A DNA stretch of 64,000 nt from Synechococcus sp. PCC 7502. Lineage in GTDB: Bacteria; Cyanobacteriota; Cyanobacteriia; Pseudanabaenales; Pseudanabaenaceae. The first letter of the stretch is position 1. Every line of letters begins with the position of its first letter. A program made the position numbers and the translations under genes. The notes under the pieces were generated by a model that saw only the letters and a list, made by a program, of their open reading frames with translations, did not search any database and had not been told where the DNA came from. The DNA is taken from NCBI RefSeq assembly GCF_000317085.1, contig NC_019702.1, forward strand, positions 774,394 to 838,393, in the 5' to 3' direction. This document shows, in pieces, positions 49,646 through 56,422 of the stretch.

Positions 49646-49703
49646 ATGGGGGAAGAGGGACTTGAACCCTCACGACTTATAAGGTCAACGGATTTTAAGT
49701 CCG
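49646..49703. repeat. attL: left 58-bp direct repeat (tRNA-Leu 3' fragment)
   Basis: Identical over 58 bp to 60100-60157. It carries the 3' part of tRNA-Leu from the anticodon stem to the acceptor end and lacks the 5' part, so it is not a tRNA gene. It is the original chromosomal 3' end displaced by integration. Confidence 0.92.
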
Positions 49704-49812
49704 ATGTACAAATCATAAAAATAGCTTTGAAATAAGAATCTTAGAGATTATTAATTTATAAGTTCTTAAATTTTGCCTTAGAATTTAGGCATGATATTAA
49801 AGGCTAAACAAA

Positions 49813-50118
49813 ATGACAGCAATCACACTATCTACAGACATCCCATCAAACATCACAACACTTGAGCAGCTCCATGTCTGGACATCGGTAGCTTTAGCAA
49901 CCTGCAACCCAACAAAGCAGATAGTCGAGTCAGAAAATAGTACCGAATTTACTTGTCGATATTTTGTTGCACTTGCCTATGACGCAACTACTAGGTGTGT
50001 TGATCGAATAAGCATCCCTATCGATCCGACTTATGTATCAGACAAGAGTAAAAAATTCTGGATGTTTGCCAATCCTATTTCAGATACTGCCTTACCATCA
50101 ACTTTCAAAGCTAACTAG
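49813..50118 (+). CDS. Hypothetical protein, first gene of the unknown block
   Basis: 101 residues, from an ATG with AAAGG 13 bp upstream. The product is beta-prone with three cysteines (TCNPTK, FTCRYFVAL, RCVDRISIPI) and no TM. The stop TAG abuts the ATG of the next gene (TAGATG), so the two are translationally coupled. I recognise no family. Its place at the head of a block ending in lysis genes suggests a structural or virion role, which is inference only. Confidence 0.55.
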   Translation: MTAITLSTDIPSNITTLEQLHVWTSVALATCNPTKQIVESENSTEFTCRYFVALAYDATTRCVDRISIPIDPTYVSDKSKKFWMFANPISDTALPSTFKAN

Positions 50119-52164
50119 ATGTTTGCAGCCCCTGCACTGCCATTAGTTCCACCCGTGCCGGTTGTGCCAACGCCGACGGCACCAAATTCTAATTATTCTT
50201 TGCCAGATTTACCACCAATCCCAGCCCCTAATATCCCCGGTCTATCTAACTTAACCAGTGGCACTCAAAAGCTATTAGATTCTTTATTTGGGACACCGCC
50301 GGCGGCAGCCCCAACATTGCCAAGAGACTTTAAGGATCGGAAGTTTATAAGTCCTGCTCCTGCAACCCCTGATAGTTTAGGAAAATTACCATTTAGAGGC
50401 GGTCAAAGTGTAGGCGTTAACTACACTGTAAATTACAGTTATATATATACTCGCCCCGGTATTAACCCTCAAAGTGGGAGTACTGCAGTAGTTGTAGTAG
50501 GTCCACTAAGCGCATTTGAAGTTATTGACGGACCGCCTGACTCATCCCAAATCTCACTAAAAGTAGTTGATAGGGATGGCACAAGATATTTTCTGACTAG
50601 GACTGGTAAAGCAGTTGATCCAGCAATTACACTAACCGTTACGATAATTAGTATTACCAGAAATGATAACCAACCTGATACAGGGGGGAATCCGCCTGCT
50701 GTTGGTGGTAATCCTGCTGGTGTAGGTAATCAATTAACACCACCACAGGTTTATGGTTTTGGTCCGACTACAGCCCCGCCAGTTCCAAAGACAGCCCCTA
50801 AAAGGAAACCACCCATAACACCAAGACCTGATGAGAAACCAGACGAAAGAATAAAGCCATTCCCACGCCCCGGCACACCTAACGAAAAACCTAAAAATCC
50901 ACCTGCTAAACCAGAAACACCAAAAGAACCACCAGCTAAACCGGGAGAGAAACCGGGGACACCTAAAGCTCCACCTTTAGACCCACCAACATTACCCCCT
51001 GTTAGCCCACCTAAGCCAGATACAACACCTAAACGAGAAACACCGTCTAAACCTGCTGACGACCCAAATACTAAACCAGATGCACCAACCAAGCCACTAG
51101 ATAACCCTAAGATAGATCGTCCTGAGACTCCAAATCAAAGACCCGATCCTGTTAGGATTCCTCCATTAATTCCTTCTCAGACTCCCCAAGAGCCGCAGCA
51201 AGACCAAGAAAAAGAGAAGGTAGGAATTCCACCTGCTTTACCAACTCCACCCACAATTACCCCGGGTACAAACCAACCAACTCCACCAACAATTATCTCA
51301 CCTCCACAATTACCACCGGGTAGTAATCCACCGGGGTCTAGTAATGGTGGTCAAATCACTACAGGTAATCAAAATTCTGGAAATAACAACAATAATTCTA
51401 ATAATGGCAGTGGTCCAGGGATTGATGAAGTTAGCCAACAAATTAAGGATTTAGACCGCAAAATTGGCTCACTCACGGGTAATAACGTCACCAACATCAC
51501 TAATATCAATAATCAAGGCATGACCTGCCAAGAGCTTAAAGATTGCCTATCTGGTAATACAGAGACTGCCAACATCAAGAAGTTCAAACAATGTAACTTA
51601 ACCACTGGGGAACCTGAGTTTGAGACTGTGCAGATACAGGTTAACAAGGGTGATAAGGCTGCTATTGAAGCTATTGCGGAAAGATTAGCTAATGTTGAAG
51701 GTCAACAATGTAAAGAGTGTGATGCTGTTGCACTAGTTCCTGAATGGTGGCAAGTCAGAACAGGTCAAAGACCACAATTAGTTGTGAGGTTTCAAAATAT
51801 TAAAGAGGATGGGACTATTGGTGATTCCAAATGGTCATTATCTATTCCACATTACAACAGAGATCAAAATTTTAAACCTAGGTTTCCTAATTATAAAAAA
51901 GGTGATATTCAAGGAATATTAGTACTTGATGATAATAGTAAGGTTATTGTTAATTGCTTTAATATAACTGAAGCAAAAAGGGTAATAGCGGCTATAAAAC
52001 AATATATTGATCCAAACTTTTTAAAAAATAGTTATGAAAAGTATGGTGAGAGAAAAGGTAACGCATTTAGTCAAGTTCAAGTTAAAGCTATATTTGCAAA
52101 ATATTTCCCAGATGGACAAAAAAATACTACTCCTGAATGGACTATAAAGTTGGTTGGAGATTAA
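50119..52164 (+). CDS. Proline-rich, multi-domain protein (681 aa), candidate adsorption/virion protein
   Basis: 681 residues in three parts. An N-terminal region (1-190) has Pro-rich segments and a beta domain (GVNYTVNYSYIYTRPG onward). A very Pro/Lys-rich linker (about 200-420) is followed by an Asn/Ser/Gly stretch. The Cys-containing C-terminal part (about 430-681) has a coiled-coil segment SQQIKDLDRKIGSL, CxxC-like QQCKECD and a compact domain with LVPEWWQVRTGQRPQLVV and SLSIPHYNR. No signal peptide or TM. The domain-linker-domain plan resembles surface-attachment proteins of phages (inference); no family recognised. Confidence 0.6.
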   Translation: MFAAPALPLVPPVPVVPTPTAPNSNYSLPDLPPIPAPNIPGLSNLTSGTQKLLDSLFGTPPAAAPTLPRDFKDRKFISPAPATPDSLGKLPFRGGQSVGVNYTVNYSYIYTRPGINPQSGSTAVVVVGPLSAFEVIDGPPDSSQISLKVVDRDGTRYFLTRTGKAVDPAITLTVTIISITRNDNQPDTGGNPPAVGGNPAGVGNQLTPPQVYGFGPTTAPPVPKTAPKRKPPITPRPDEKPDERIKPFPRPGTPNEKPKNPPAKPETPKEPPAKPGEKPGTPKAPPLDPPTLPPVSPPKPDTTPKRETPSKPADDPNTKPDAPTKPLDNPKIDRPETPNQRPDPVRIPPLIPSQTPQEPQQDQEKEKVGIPPALPTPPTITPGTNQPTPPTIISPPQLPPGSNPPGSSNGGQITTGNQNSGNNNNNSNNGSGPGIDEVSQQIKDLDRKIGSLTGNNVTNITNINNQGMTCQELKDCLSGNTETANIKKFKQCNLTTGEPEFETVQIQVNKGDKAAIEAIAERLANVEGQQCKECDAVALVPEWWQVRTGQRPQLVVRFQNIKEDGTIGDSKWSLSIPHYNRDQNFKPRFPNYKKGDIQGILVLDDNSKVIVNCFNITEAKRVIAAIKQYIDPNFLKNSYEKYGERKGNAFSQVQVKAIFAKYFPDGQKNTTPEWTIKLVGD

Positions 52165-52239
52165 CCACGAACTGAACTTACTTGTCTTTAACTATTAGAA
52201 AACATAGGCTTTAGATGTTCACTCACACATGAAAATCTA

Positions 52240-52749
52240 ATGTCAACATTTACCCCCGGAACTGGTGGAACTTTAGAATCTACTAATTTACCATCTGCTT
52301 TTCTTGAAGTATCAAGAGTTCTAGTTCAAGCCGAAAATACCCGTAATGCTGCTAACTCTGGCGTAGCTCCTATTAACAACATCACTGCTAGTTTAAGTAT
52401 TGATGGTGGAGTTGCTTCCATAGCCGCTACTATTCCTATTGCTCCAACTTTATCTACCAGTGGAGTCCCAACAATTGCCGCTCAAAATTATCTCGGTTCA
52501 ACTTACACAACTTTTGCTCCCGGTACAGGTGGAACTCTTAAAAGCACTAATACCATTGCCGCATTTTTAGAAACTGCTCAATTATTAGCCAGTGCAGAAA
52601 AAGCAGTAACCCCTGTGGAAAATCAGCCTAACAACATCCAAATTACCTATGATTTGGAAGCTTCTCAAGCTACTATTTCCGCTAATTTACCTTTTAGTTC
52701 CACATCTGTTAGCGGTGATATTACTATTGAAGCTCTCGACTACTTGTAA
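52240..52749 (+). CDS. Duplicated-repeat protein (169 aa), candidate structural protein
   Basis: 169 residues consisting of two tandem copies of about 82 residues. STFTPGTGGTLESTN near the start matches TTFAPGTGGTLKSTN at about 89-103, and QNYL at about 81-84 matches the terminal LDYL. Each unit has a helical segment rich in Ala (LEVSRVLVQAEN, LETAQLLASAEK) followed by alternating beta residues ending in AATIPI or SANLPF. No Cys, no TM. This suggests a multimeric building block. Family unknown to me. Confidence 0.6.
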   Translation: MSTFTPGTGGTLESTNLPSAFLEVSRVLVQAENTRNAANSGVAPINNITASLSIDGGVASIAATIPIAPTLSTSGVPTIAAQNYLGSTYTTFAPGTGGTLKSTNTIAAFLETAQLLASAEKAVTPVENQPNNIQITYDLEASQATISANLPFSSTSVSGDITIEALDYL

Positions 52750-52805
52750 ACCTAATTTCAGGAATTTAATTAACTCAAATTAGCAAAAAATAAGTAGGTG
52801 AAATT

Positions 52806-53228
52806 ATGGCAACAACAACTAAAAGAGCAAAGGTTGGACCTAGAGCATCGGTTGTAATTGGCACTGTTAAAAAGACCATTGGCGGTAAATCTAAAACCGT
52901 TAAATTGGTTAGTTACATGGCTAAATCTACTGCTGATTTCTTTGGATTCAAGACGGAAGCGGTAAAGAGTACGGCGACTAAAAGCGCAGGTGGTAAGACC
53001 GTAGCTCCACGTTTAATTCGTGGCTCTATCGGTGCTGGATCGATCAAGGTTCCAGCAGGCAAAACTAGCGCAGCTAAGGGTGGTGTGCAAAAATTTAAGC
53101 AGATTCCTATCCCTAGCGGTGCTACTAATGTCCAGATTGAGGCATTTCTCAAGACTGCCACTAAAAACAAGCCTACAAGCTTTGTTTCGAGGGATGGTAG
53201 GACTTATGCAGTAAGCGGTACTAAATAG
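52806..53228 (+). CDS. Basic protein (140 aa), candidate nucleic-acid-binding or capsid component
   Basis: 140 residues with high Lys content (more than 25 Lys) and few acidic residues, giving a very basic protein. The N-terminus TTTKRAKVGPRASVVIGTVK and repeated Lys-Ser/Thr-Ala patterns precede a small domain with PSGATNVQIEAFLKTATKN and VSRDGRTYAVSG. A putative ribosome-binding site AAGTAGGTG lies upstream. The stop overlaps the next start. Basic small proteins in this position often bind DNA in virions; the assignment is inference. Confidence 0.55.
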   Translation: MATTTKRAKVGPRASVVIGTVKKTIGGKSKTVKLVSYMAKSTADFFGFKTEAVKSTATKSAGGKTVAPRLIRGSIGAGSIKVPAGKTSAAKGGVQKFKQIPIPSGATNVQIEAFLKTATKNKPTSFVSRDGRTYAVSGTK

Positions 53229-53530
53229 TGTTTATCTATAGGCAAAGTTTCACTAGGCTTGATTCTTTGCCTATTTATATTCCTGTTTTAATCGACAGCG
53301 ATCGCATTGTTTTTGGCATTGAAGTAGAAAATCAGCTACGAACATGGAACCGTGCGGGTACTTTAACCAGAAAGGTTTTATTAGATGGGATTGGTTTTGC
53401 TGTCGAAGAGCCTAAAACCTTAGCGATCGCTAAAAATATTTTAGAGTTCCAACCAGAGGGTAACTATCGGCTCGAATTTACCCCTTTTAAGTGGATTCAA
53501 AATTACACCATATCAATCTGGAAGTTATGA
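53228..53530 (+). CDS. Hypothetical protein (100 aa)
   Basis: Begins at a GTG that shares its first base with the preceding stop (TAGTG). The 100-residue product is beta-rich and slightly acidic (LPIYIPVLIDSDRIVFGIEV, LEFQPEGNYRLEFTPF). No TM and no recognised family. It overlaps the following gene by four bases (ATGA). Because of coupling on both sides it is surely part of the block; the function is unknown. Confidence 0.55.
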   Translation: MFIYRQSFTRLDSLPIYIPVLIDSDRIVFGIEVENQLRTWNRAGTLTRKVLLDGIGFAVEEPKTLAIAKNILEFQPEGNYRLEFTPFKWIQNYTISIWKL

Positions 53531-53775
53531 CAAGTTCCCAAATCCCAGAACCACAAAATTCTAAAGCTATTCAGTTCCATCAAATCGCTAATATCATCTT
53601 AACTGTGATTTTGGGAGGTGCTATAACATCATGTGCATCATTCATAATTCAGACAAATAACTCTCTGATTTTGCTATCGGAAAAGATGCAAGTTTTATCA
53701 AGTGTGACATCTAAACTATCGGATAAGATAGATAAATTTGATGATAGGTTGAGAACTCAGGAGATGAGAAAATAG
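53527..53775 (+). CDS. Small single-TM protein with coiled coil, holin/spanin-like
   Basis: I place the start at the ATG at 53527, overlapping the previous stop as ATGA; a GTG 36 bases earlier is in frame but less likely. The 82-residue product has a cytoplasmic N-terminus, one TM (IANIILTVILGGAITSCASF, about 20-39) and a coiled-coil tail (LLSEKMQVLSSVTSKLSDKI). This topology directly before the endolysin gene is what one expects of a holin or membrane-linked lysis helper. Identity is inferred from position. Confidence 0.6.
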   Translation: MTSSQIPEPQNSKAIQFHQIANIILTVILGGAITSCASFIIQTNNSLILLSEKMQVLSSVTSKLSDKIDKFDDRLRTQEMRK

Positions 53776-53777
53776 TT

Positions 53778-54407
53778 ATGATTAATCTTTTAGACGTAGT
53801 TAAATACTTTAAGTCACAATCTCATCAAATAAAGGCTTTGCAGATTCTCAATAACAAGATTGCGAGTTCTTATCCTGAACTATTAGATGATTCTCAAGAA
53901 TGGGTAAAGGAATGGAGAAGTGTTAATAATTTCTCTTTGACTGATTCAAAAAGCGAAGGTATCAATTCTAATCTTAAAGCTTTCCTTTTAGCGATAAGAG
54001 TACATGAGGGAACTAGTGGAAGTGATGGGTATAATTTGATTTTTACGGGTAAATATCTTTCTGATTTTTCCGATCATCCCAGACAAGAATATTGTGCTGG
54101 GGATTTATGCAGTGATGCTGCTGGGGCATACCAATTTCTAAGCACTACATGGGATGTGGTCAAAAAAAGGTTAAACCTTAGAGATTTTTCACCACAAAAC
54201 CAAGACCTTGGGGCAATTGAGTTAATTAAAATGCGGGGTGCTTATGATTTTGTGATCAAGGGTGATTTACCCAATGCGTGCGATCGCTGTTCTTGGGAAT
54301 GGGCAAGTATGCCAGATCGTAATGGTAATGGCAGATATGGACAACCTAACTGTAGCTTTGCTGAGTTTAGGAAATTGTTTATAAAATATGGTGGTAAGCC
54401 TTTATGA
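53778..54407 (+). CDS. GH104 (lambda R-type) endolysin
   Basis: 209 residues. From about residue 70 it follows phage lambda R lytic transglycosylase: LAIRVHEGTSGSDGYNLIF with catalytic Glu77, then FSDFSDHPR-like DFSDHPRQEY, AGAYQFLSTTWD (115-126), LRDFSPQNQDLGAIELI and the C-terminal DRCSWEWASMP. It cleaves the peptidoglycan glycan strand. The N-terminal about 65 residues are an unrelated helical extension. No signal peptide, so a holin is needed. It starts 2 bp after the TM protein and overlaps the next gene by 4 bp. Confidence 0.88.
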   Translation: MINLLDVVKYFKSQSHQIKALQILNNKIASSYPELLDDSQEWVKEWRSVNNFSLTDSKSEGINSNLKAFLLAIRVHEGTSGSDGYNLIFTGKYLSDFSDHPRQEYCAGDLCSDAAGAYQFLSTTWDVVKKRLNLRDFSPQNQDLGAIELIKMRGAYDFVIKGDLPNACDRCSWEWASMPDRNGNGRYGQPNCSFAEFRKLFIKYGGKPL

Positions 54408-54565
54408 ATTCCCGTATGCCAGTAATTTTAAGCTTGGCTGTTTGTACTTTCTGCTTAGTTATGATTGCAAGTGGTAAAAATGAGGCTCAATATTGGAGTA
54501 CAGTTACAGGAATTTTAGGTTATTGGATGCCTCAACCTTTAGCAAATACACCTAAAAGGGATTAA
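54404..54565 (+). CDS. Small membrane protein (53 aa), holin candidate
   Basis: ATG at 54404 overlaps the endolysin stop (ATGA). The 53-residue product has a TM at about 5-22 (MPVILSLAVCTFCLVMIAS) and a second short hydrophobic stretch (TVTGILGYWMPQP). Two hydrophobic segments in a very small protein next to an endolysin fit a class II-like holin. The stop overlaps by three bases the end of the CAP-domain gene on the other strand. It was too short for simple ORF thresholds but is well supported by coupling. Confidence 0.7.
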   Translation: MNSRMPVILSLAVCTFCLVMIASGKNEAQYWSTVTGILGYWMPQPLANTPKRD

Positions 54566-55167
54566 TTATTCTGACAGTCGCCCTGAATCCTGTCTTTTGA
54601 GCTTGTGATAAATGCACATACTGAACCATGACAGCCAATAGCCCCAGTAACGTGATATTCCCTAAGAATATAATCTTTCATTGAATATCTGGGATTATTA
54701 ACATAACTTTCAAAGACTTGCTGCAAAGACATTCCATATCCTTTAGCCATACCACCGCCCCCGAAGGGATAATAGTATGACATTGTTGTTTCAAAAACCT
54801 GCTCATCTTCATTAAAGCCAAATTGCTTTTTTAGGGTTATTGCACATATCCCAGTTTTAGGATTTGTATCTGCTATGTAGCCCTCGGTGTCCATATCTTT
54901 TGCACGAGCAACTGCAAGACTATATGCTCTGTCATCCCACATAATGGGTTTTAATCCTTTTTTGGCTCTCAGAGAGTTTATATATTCCATGTTTTTATCT
55001 GATTCTTGCCAAGAACTAAAGATATAAGCTCCATCAGGTCGATAGTCATAAGCAGTAGTTCTATTGGGAATAGACTGCATATAAGCTGCACATCCAAGTC
55101 CCAAAAAAATAAACCCAAAAGCTAATTTCTTTTGAGTATTTGTACTAATTCTGTCTTTTATTCTCAT
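54562..55167 (-). CDS. Membrane-anchored CAP/SCP-like domain protein
   Basis: 201 residues with an N-terminal TM anchor (LAFGFIFLGLGCAAYMQS, about 15-32). The mature domain resembles the CAP/SCP fold of cyanobacterial and phage secreted proteins: NSLRAKKGLKPIMWDDRAY, then LAVARAKDMDTEGYIADTNPK, with conserved Cys pairs near the end (IGCHGSVCAF). Transcribed opposite to the lysis block and in the same direction as the repressor, so it may be expressed in the lysogen. A moron/cargo role in altering the host surface is plausible but unproven. Confidence 0.65.
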   Translation of the reverse strand: MRIKDRISTNTQKKLAFGFIFLGLGCAAYMQSIPNRTTAYDYRPDGAYIFSSWQESDKNMEYINSLRAKKGLKPIMWDDRAYSLAVARAKDMDTEGYIADTNPKTGICAITLKKQFGFNEDEQVFETTMSYYYPFGGGGMAKGYGMSLQQVFESYVNNPRYSMKDYILREYHVTGAIGCHGSVCAFITSSKDRIQGDCQNN

Positions 55168-55169
55168 CT

Positions 55170-55526
55170 TTACCCCACGCTTTCTGCGATCGCATACAAT
55201 CTATCAGAAACAGCCCGACCTAATAAAGCTAAATCCTTTGCAGGCATATATCTCACCTCTGCAACAAGTCTTTCTACAGATATATTGGAATCTCTTTGAC
55301 TATCTTTAGAGTTTCCTTCAAGGTAATCCATTAATTCAGTAAGTGTATAACCGCCCTCACTAGCTATTTTAGAAAGGTTCCCAGACCCCGGGGTTACTTC
55401 TCCATTTTCCCAAGATTGAATAGCACCATGAGTTACCCCCAAACGCTTAGCAAATTCTTTTTGAGTTTGATTACCCCTTAGTTGCTTTACTAAGTTCGCA
55501 AGTTTTAATTTTGACGAGTGGTTCAT
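55170..55526 (-). CDS. Xre/Cro-C1 family repressor
   Basis: I place the start at the ATG at 55526 (NHSSKLKLANLVKQLRG). An upstream extension is open but runs through the operator and promoter DNA. The 118-residue product has the HTH_3 domain QTQKEFAKRLGVTHGAIQSW, ENGEVTPGSGNLSKI (about residues 20-55) and a C-terminal helical part. It ends 2 bp before the CAP-domain gene and is divergent from the CopG-like gene across a 16-bp palindrome, the classical lysogeny-control layout. Confidence 0.82.
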   Translation of the reverse strand: MNHSSKLKLANLVKQLRGNQTQKEFAKRLGVTHGAIQSWENGEVTPGSGNLSKIASEGGYTLTELMDYLEGNSKDSQRDSNISVERLVAEVRYMPAKDLALLGRAVSDRLYAIAESVG

Positions 55527-55657
55527 AGGTATCCACAAATACACATAAACATATATATGTTTTACCACATTTACACATATCTGTATTTGCGAAATTCTGT
55601 ATTGACACATTTATGTATATGCGTTAATAAATATATATCAGTCTAAGAAATATATTT
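55527..55657. promoter_or_regulatory. Divergent lysogeny control region
   Basis: 131 bp between the repressor and the rightward genes. It has a perfect 16-bp palindrome AAACATATATATGTTT at 55547-55562, and a good rightward promoter: TTGACA (55602-55607), 17-bp spacer, TAATAA (55625-55630). Further imperfect ACAYATNTRTGT-like copies lie between (around 55569-55582 and 55605-55622). The palindrome is about 20 bp from the repressor start, where autorepression would act. Confidence 0.65.
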
Positions 55658-55846
55658 ATGTACACTAAATCCAGATTTAACCTTGTCCTAGATGAAGACC
55701 TTGACCTACAAGTCAGGCTCAAAGCCACAGAGAACCGTCAAACCATCAGCGACTTTGTGGCTGAGGCATTGCGGCACTACCTAAAAAACTACGCCCGCAT
55801 TCAAAAGCAGGCACAAAAAAATAAAGAGCCTGAGATTGAGTACTAA
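55658..55846 (+). CDS. Ribbon-helix-helix (CopG-like) protein
   Basis: 62 residues. RFNLVLDEDLDLQVRLKATE followed by NRQTISDFVAEALRHYLKNY is a ribbon-helix-helix pattern with an N-terminal strand and two helices, common in small plasmid and phage regulators. The remaining residues are a Lys/Gln/Glu tail. First gene rightward of the control region, so it may govern the replication operon. Dimeric DNA binding is inferred from the family. Confidence 0.7.
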   Translation: MYTKSRFNLVLDEDLDLQVRLKATENRQTISDFVAEALRHYLKNYARIQKQAQKNKEPEIEY

Positions 55847-55897
55847 CCAGTCTTTGCTCTTTATTAAGTTGTAAATTTACCTAACTAATTAAACATC

Positions 55898-56146
55898 ATG
55901 AAACCAATTAACCACTACACAACAATTAGCGAATATACAGAACAAGTTATAAACAATTTAGATCGATCCCAAAAAATATCTCTAATGTTTTGGATACTCT
56001 CTAAATTGGTGATTGTGTCAGAAGCTTCTGGTTTTTATTTACTTTCAAAATCCAAAATTGAAATCCAAGAACTAAGTCTTAATGAATCACTGGGTTTAAT
56101 TAAAGCACTAGCTGACCAGTGCCAAGAAACCCTAATTTCAAAATAA
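55898..56146 (+). CDS. Small helical protein of unknown function
   Basis: 82 residues, acidic and helical (YTTISEYTEQVINNLDRSQK, LIVSEASGFYLLSKSKIEIQ-like pattern). No recognised domain. It lies between the RHH gene and a terminator-like hairpin, in the early rightward operon. Coding probability is supported by its ATG with spacing to a stop-free frame and by the position. Confidence 0.5.
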   Translation: MKPINHYTTISEYTEQVINNLDRSQKISLMFWILSKLVIVSEASGFYLLSKSKIEIQELSLNESLGLIKALADQCQETLISK

Positions 56147-56152
56147 ATCACT

Positions 56153-56195
56153 GGCGATCGCCCTGATGACTTGGGAGCGATCGCCCTTTTTTTTT
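56153..56195 (+). terminator. Terminator-like hairpin built from two HIP1 octamers
   Basis: GGCGATCGC at 56153-56161 can pair with GCGATCGCC at 56177-56185, followed by nine Ts at 56187-56195. The two HIP1 copies thus form the arms of a terminator in the early operon, so it may attenuate expression of the downstream primase-helicase. Confidence 0.6.
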
Positions 56196-56207
56196 ACCTA
56201 AAAACCT

Positions 56208-56420
56208 ATGGAAGACAAACTAAATCAAGCATCAACCCAAATCCTGATCAATCAAATGATTGGGATATACAACGATCCTAACAAAGACTGTTTTGATAAA
56301 TATTGCGCTGCACGGGCAATAAATCAGGCATTAGGTCAAAACCATGAAGGGCAAAAGCTCAAATATTGGTTTTTAGCATTTTTACTTGAACACAATCAAC
56401 CTCAAACGGACTTATTTTAG
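56208..56420 (+). CDS. Small protein of unknown function preceding primase-helicase
   Basis: 70 residues: EDKLNQASTQILINQMIGIY, then NDPNKDCFDKYCAARAINQA with two cysteines, ending in LFLEHNQPQTDLF-like sequence. All-helical and slightly acidic. It ends 2 bp before the primase-helicase ATG, so it is likely translationally coupled and may be an accessory of replication. No family recognised. Confidence 0.5.
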   Translation: MEDKLNQASTQILINQMIGIYNDPNKDCFDKYCAARAINQALGQNHEGQKLKYWFLAFLLEHNQPQTDLF

Positions 56421-56422
56421 CC

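Noticed and set aside
49646-49703. A second tRNA-Leu gene at the left edge of the element
   Set aside because: Only the 3' part is present; the 5' acceptor and D arm are missing, so it is the displaced att fragment.
49704-53300. Absence of HIP1 (GCGATCGC) in the left 3.6 kb of the element as a sign of foreign origin
   Set aside because: The first 5 kb of the ribosomal operon also lack it, so absence alone is not informative.
49813-54565. Filamentous (inovirus) prophage
   Set aside because: No Zot/pI-type ATPase, no rolling-circle initiator and no tiny major coat protein; presence of an endolysin argues against extrusion.
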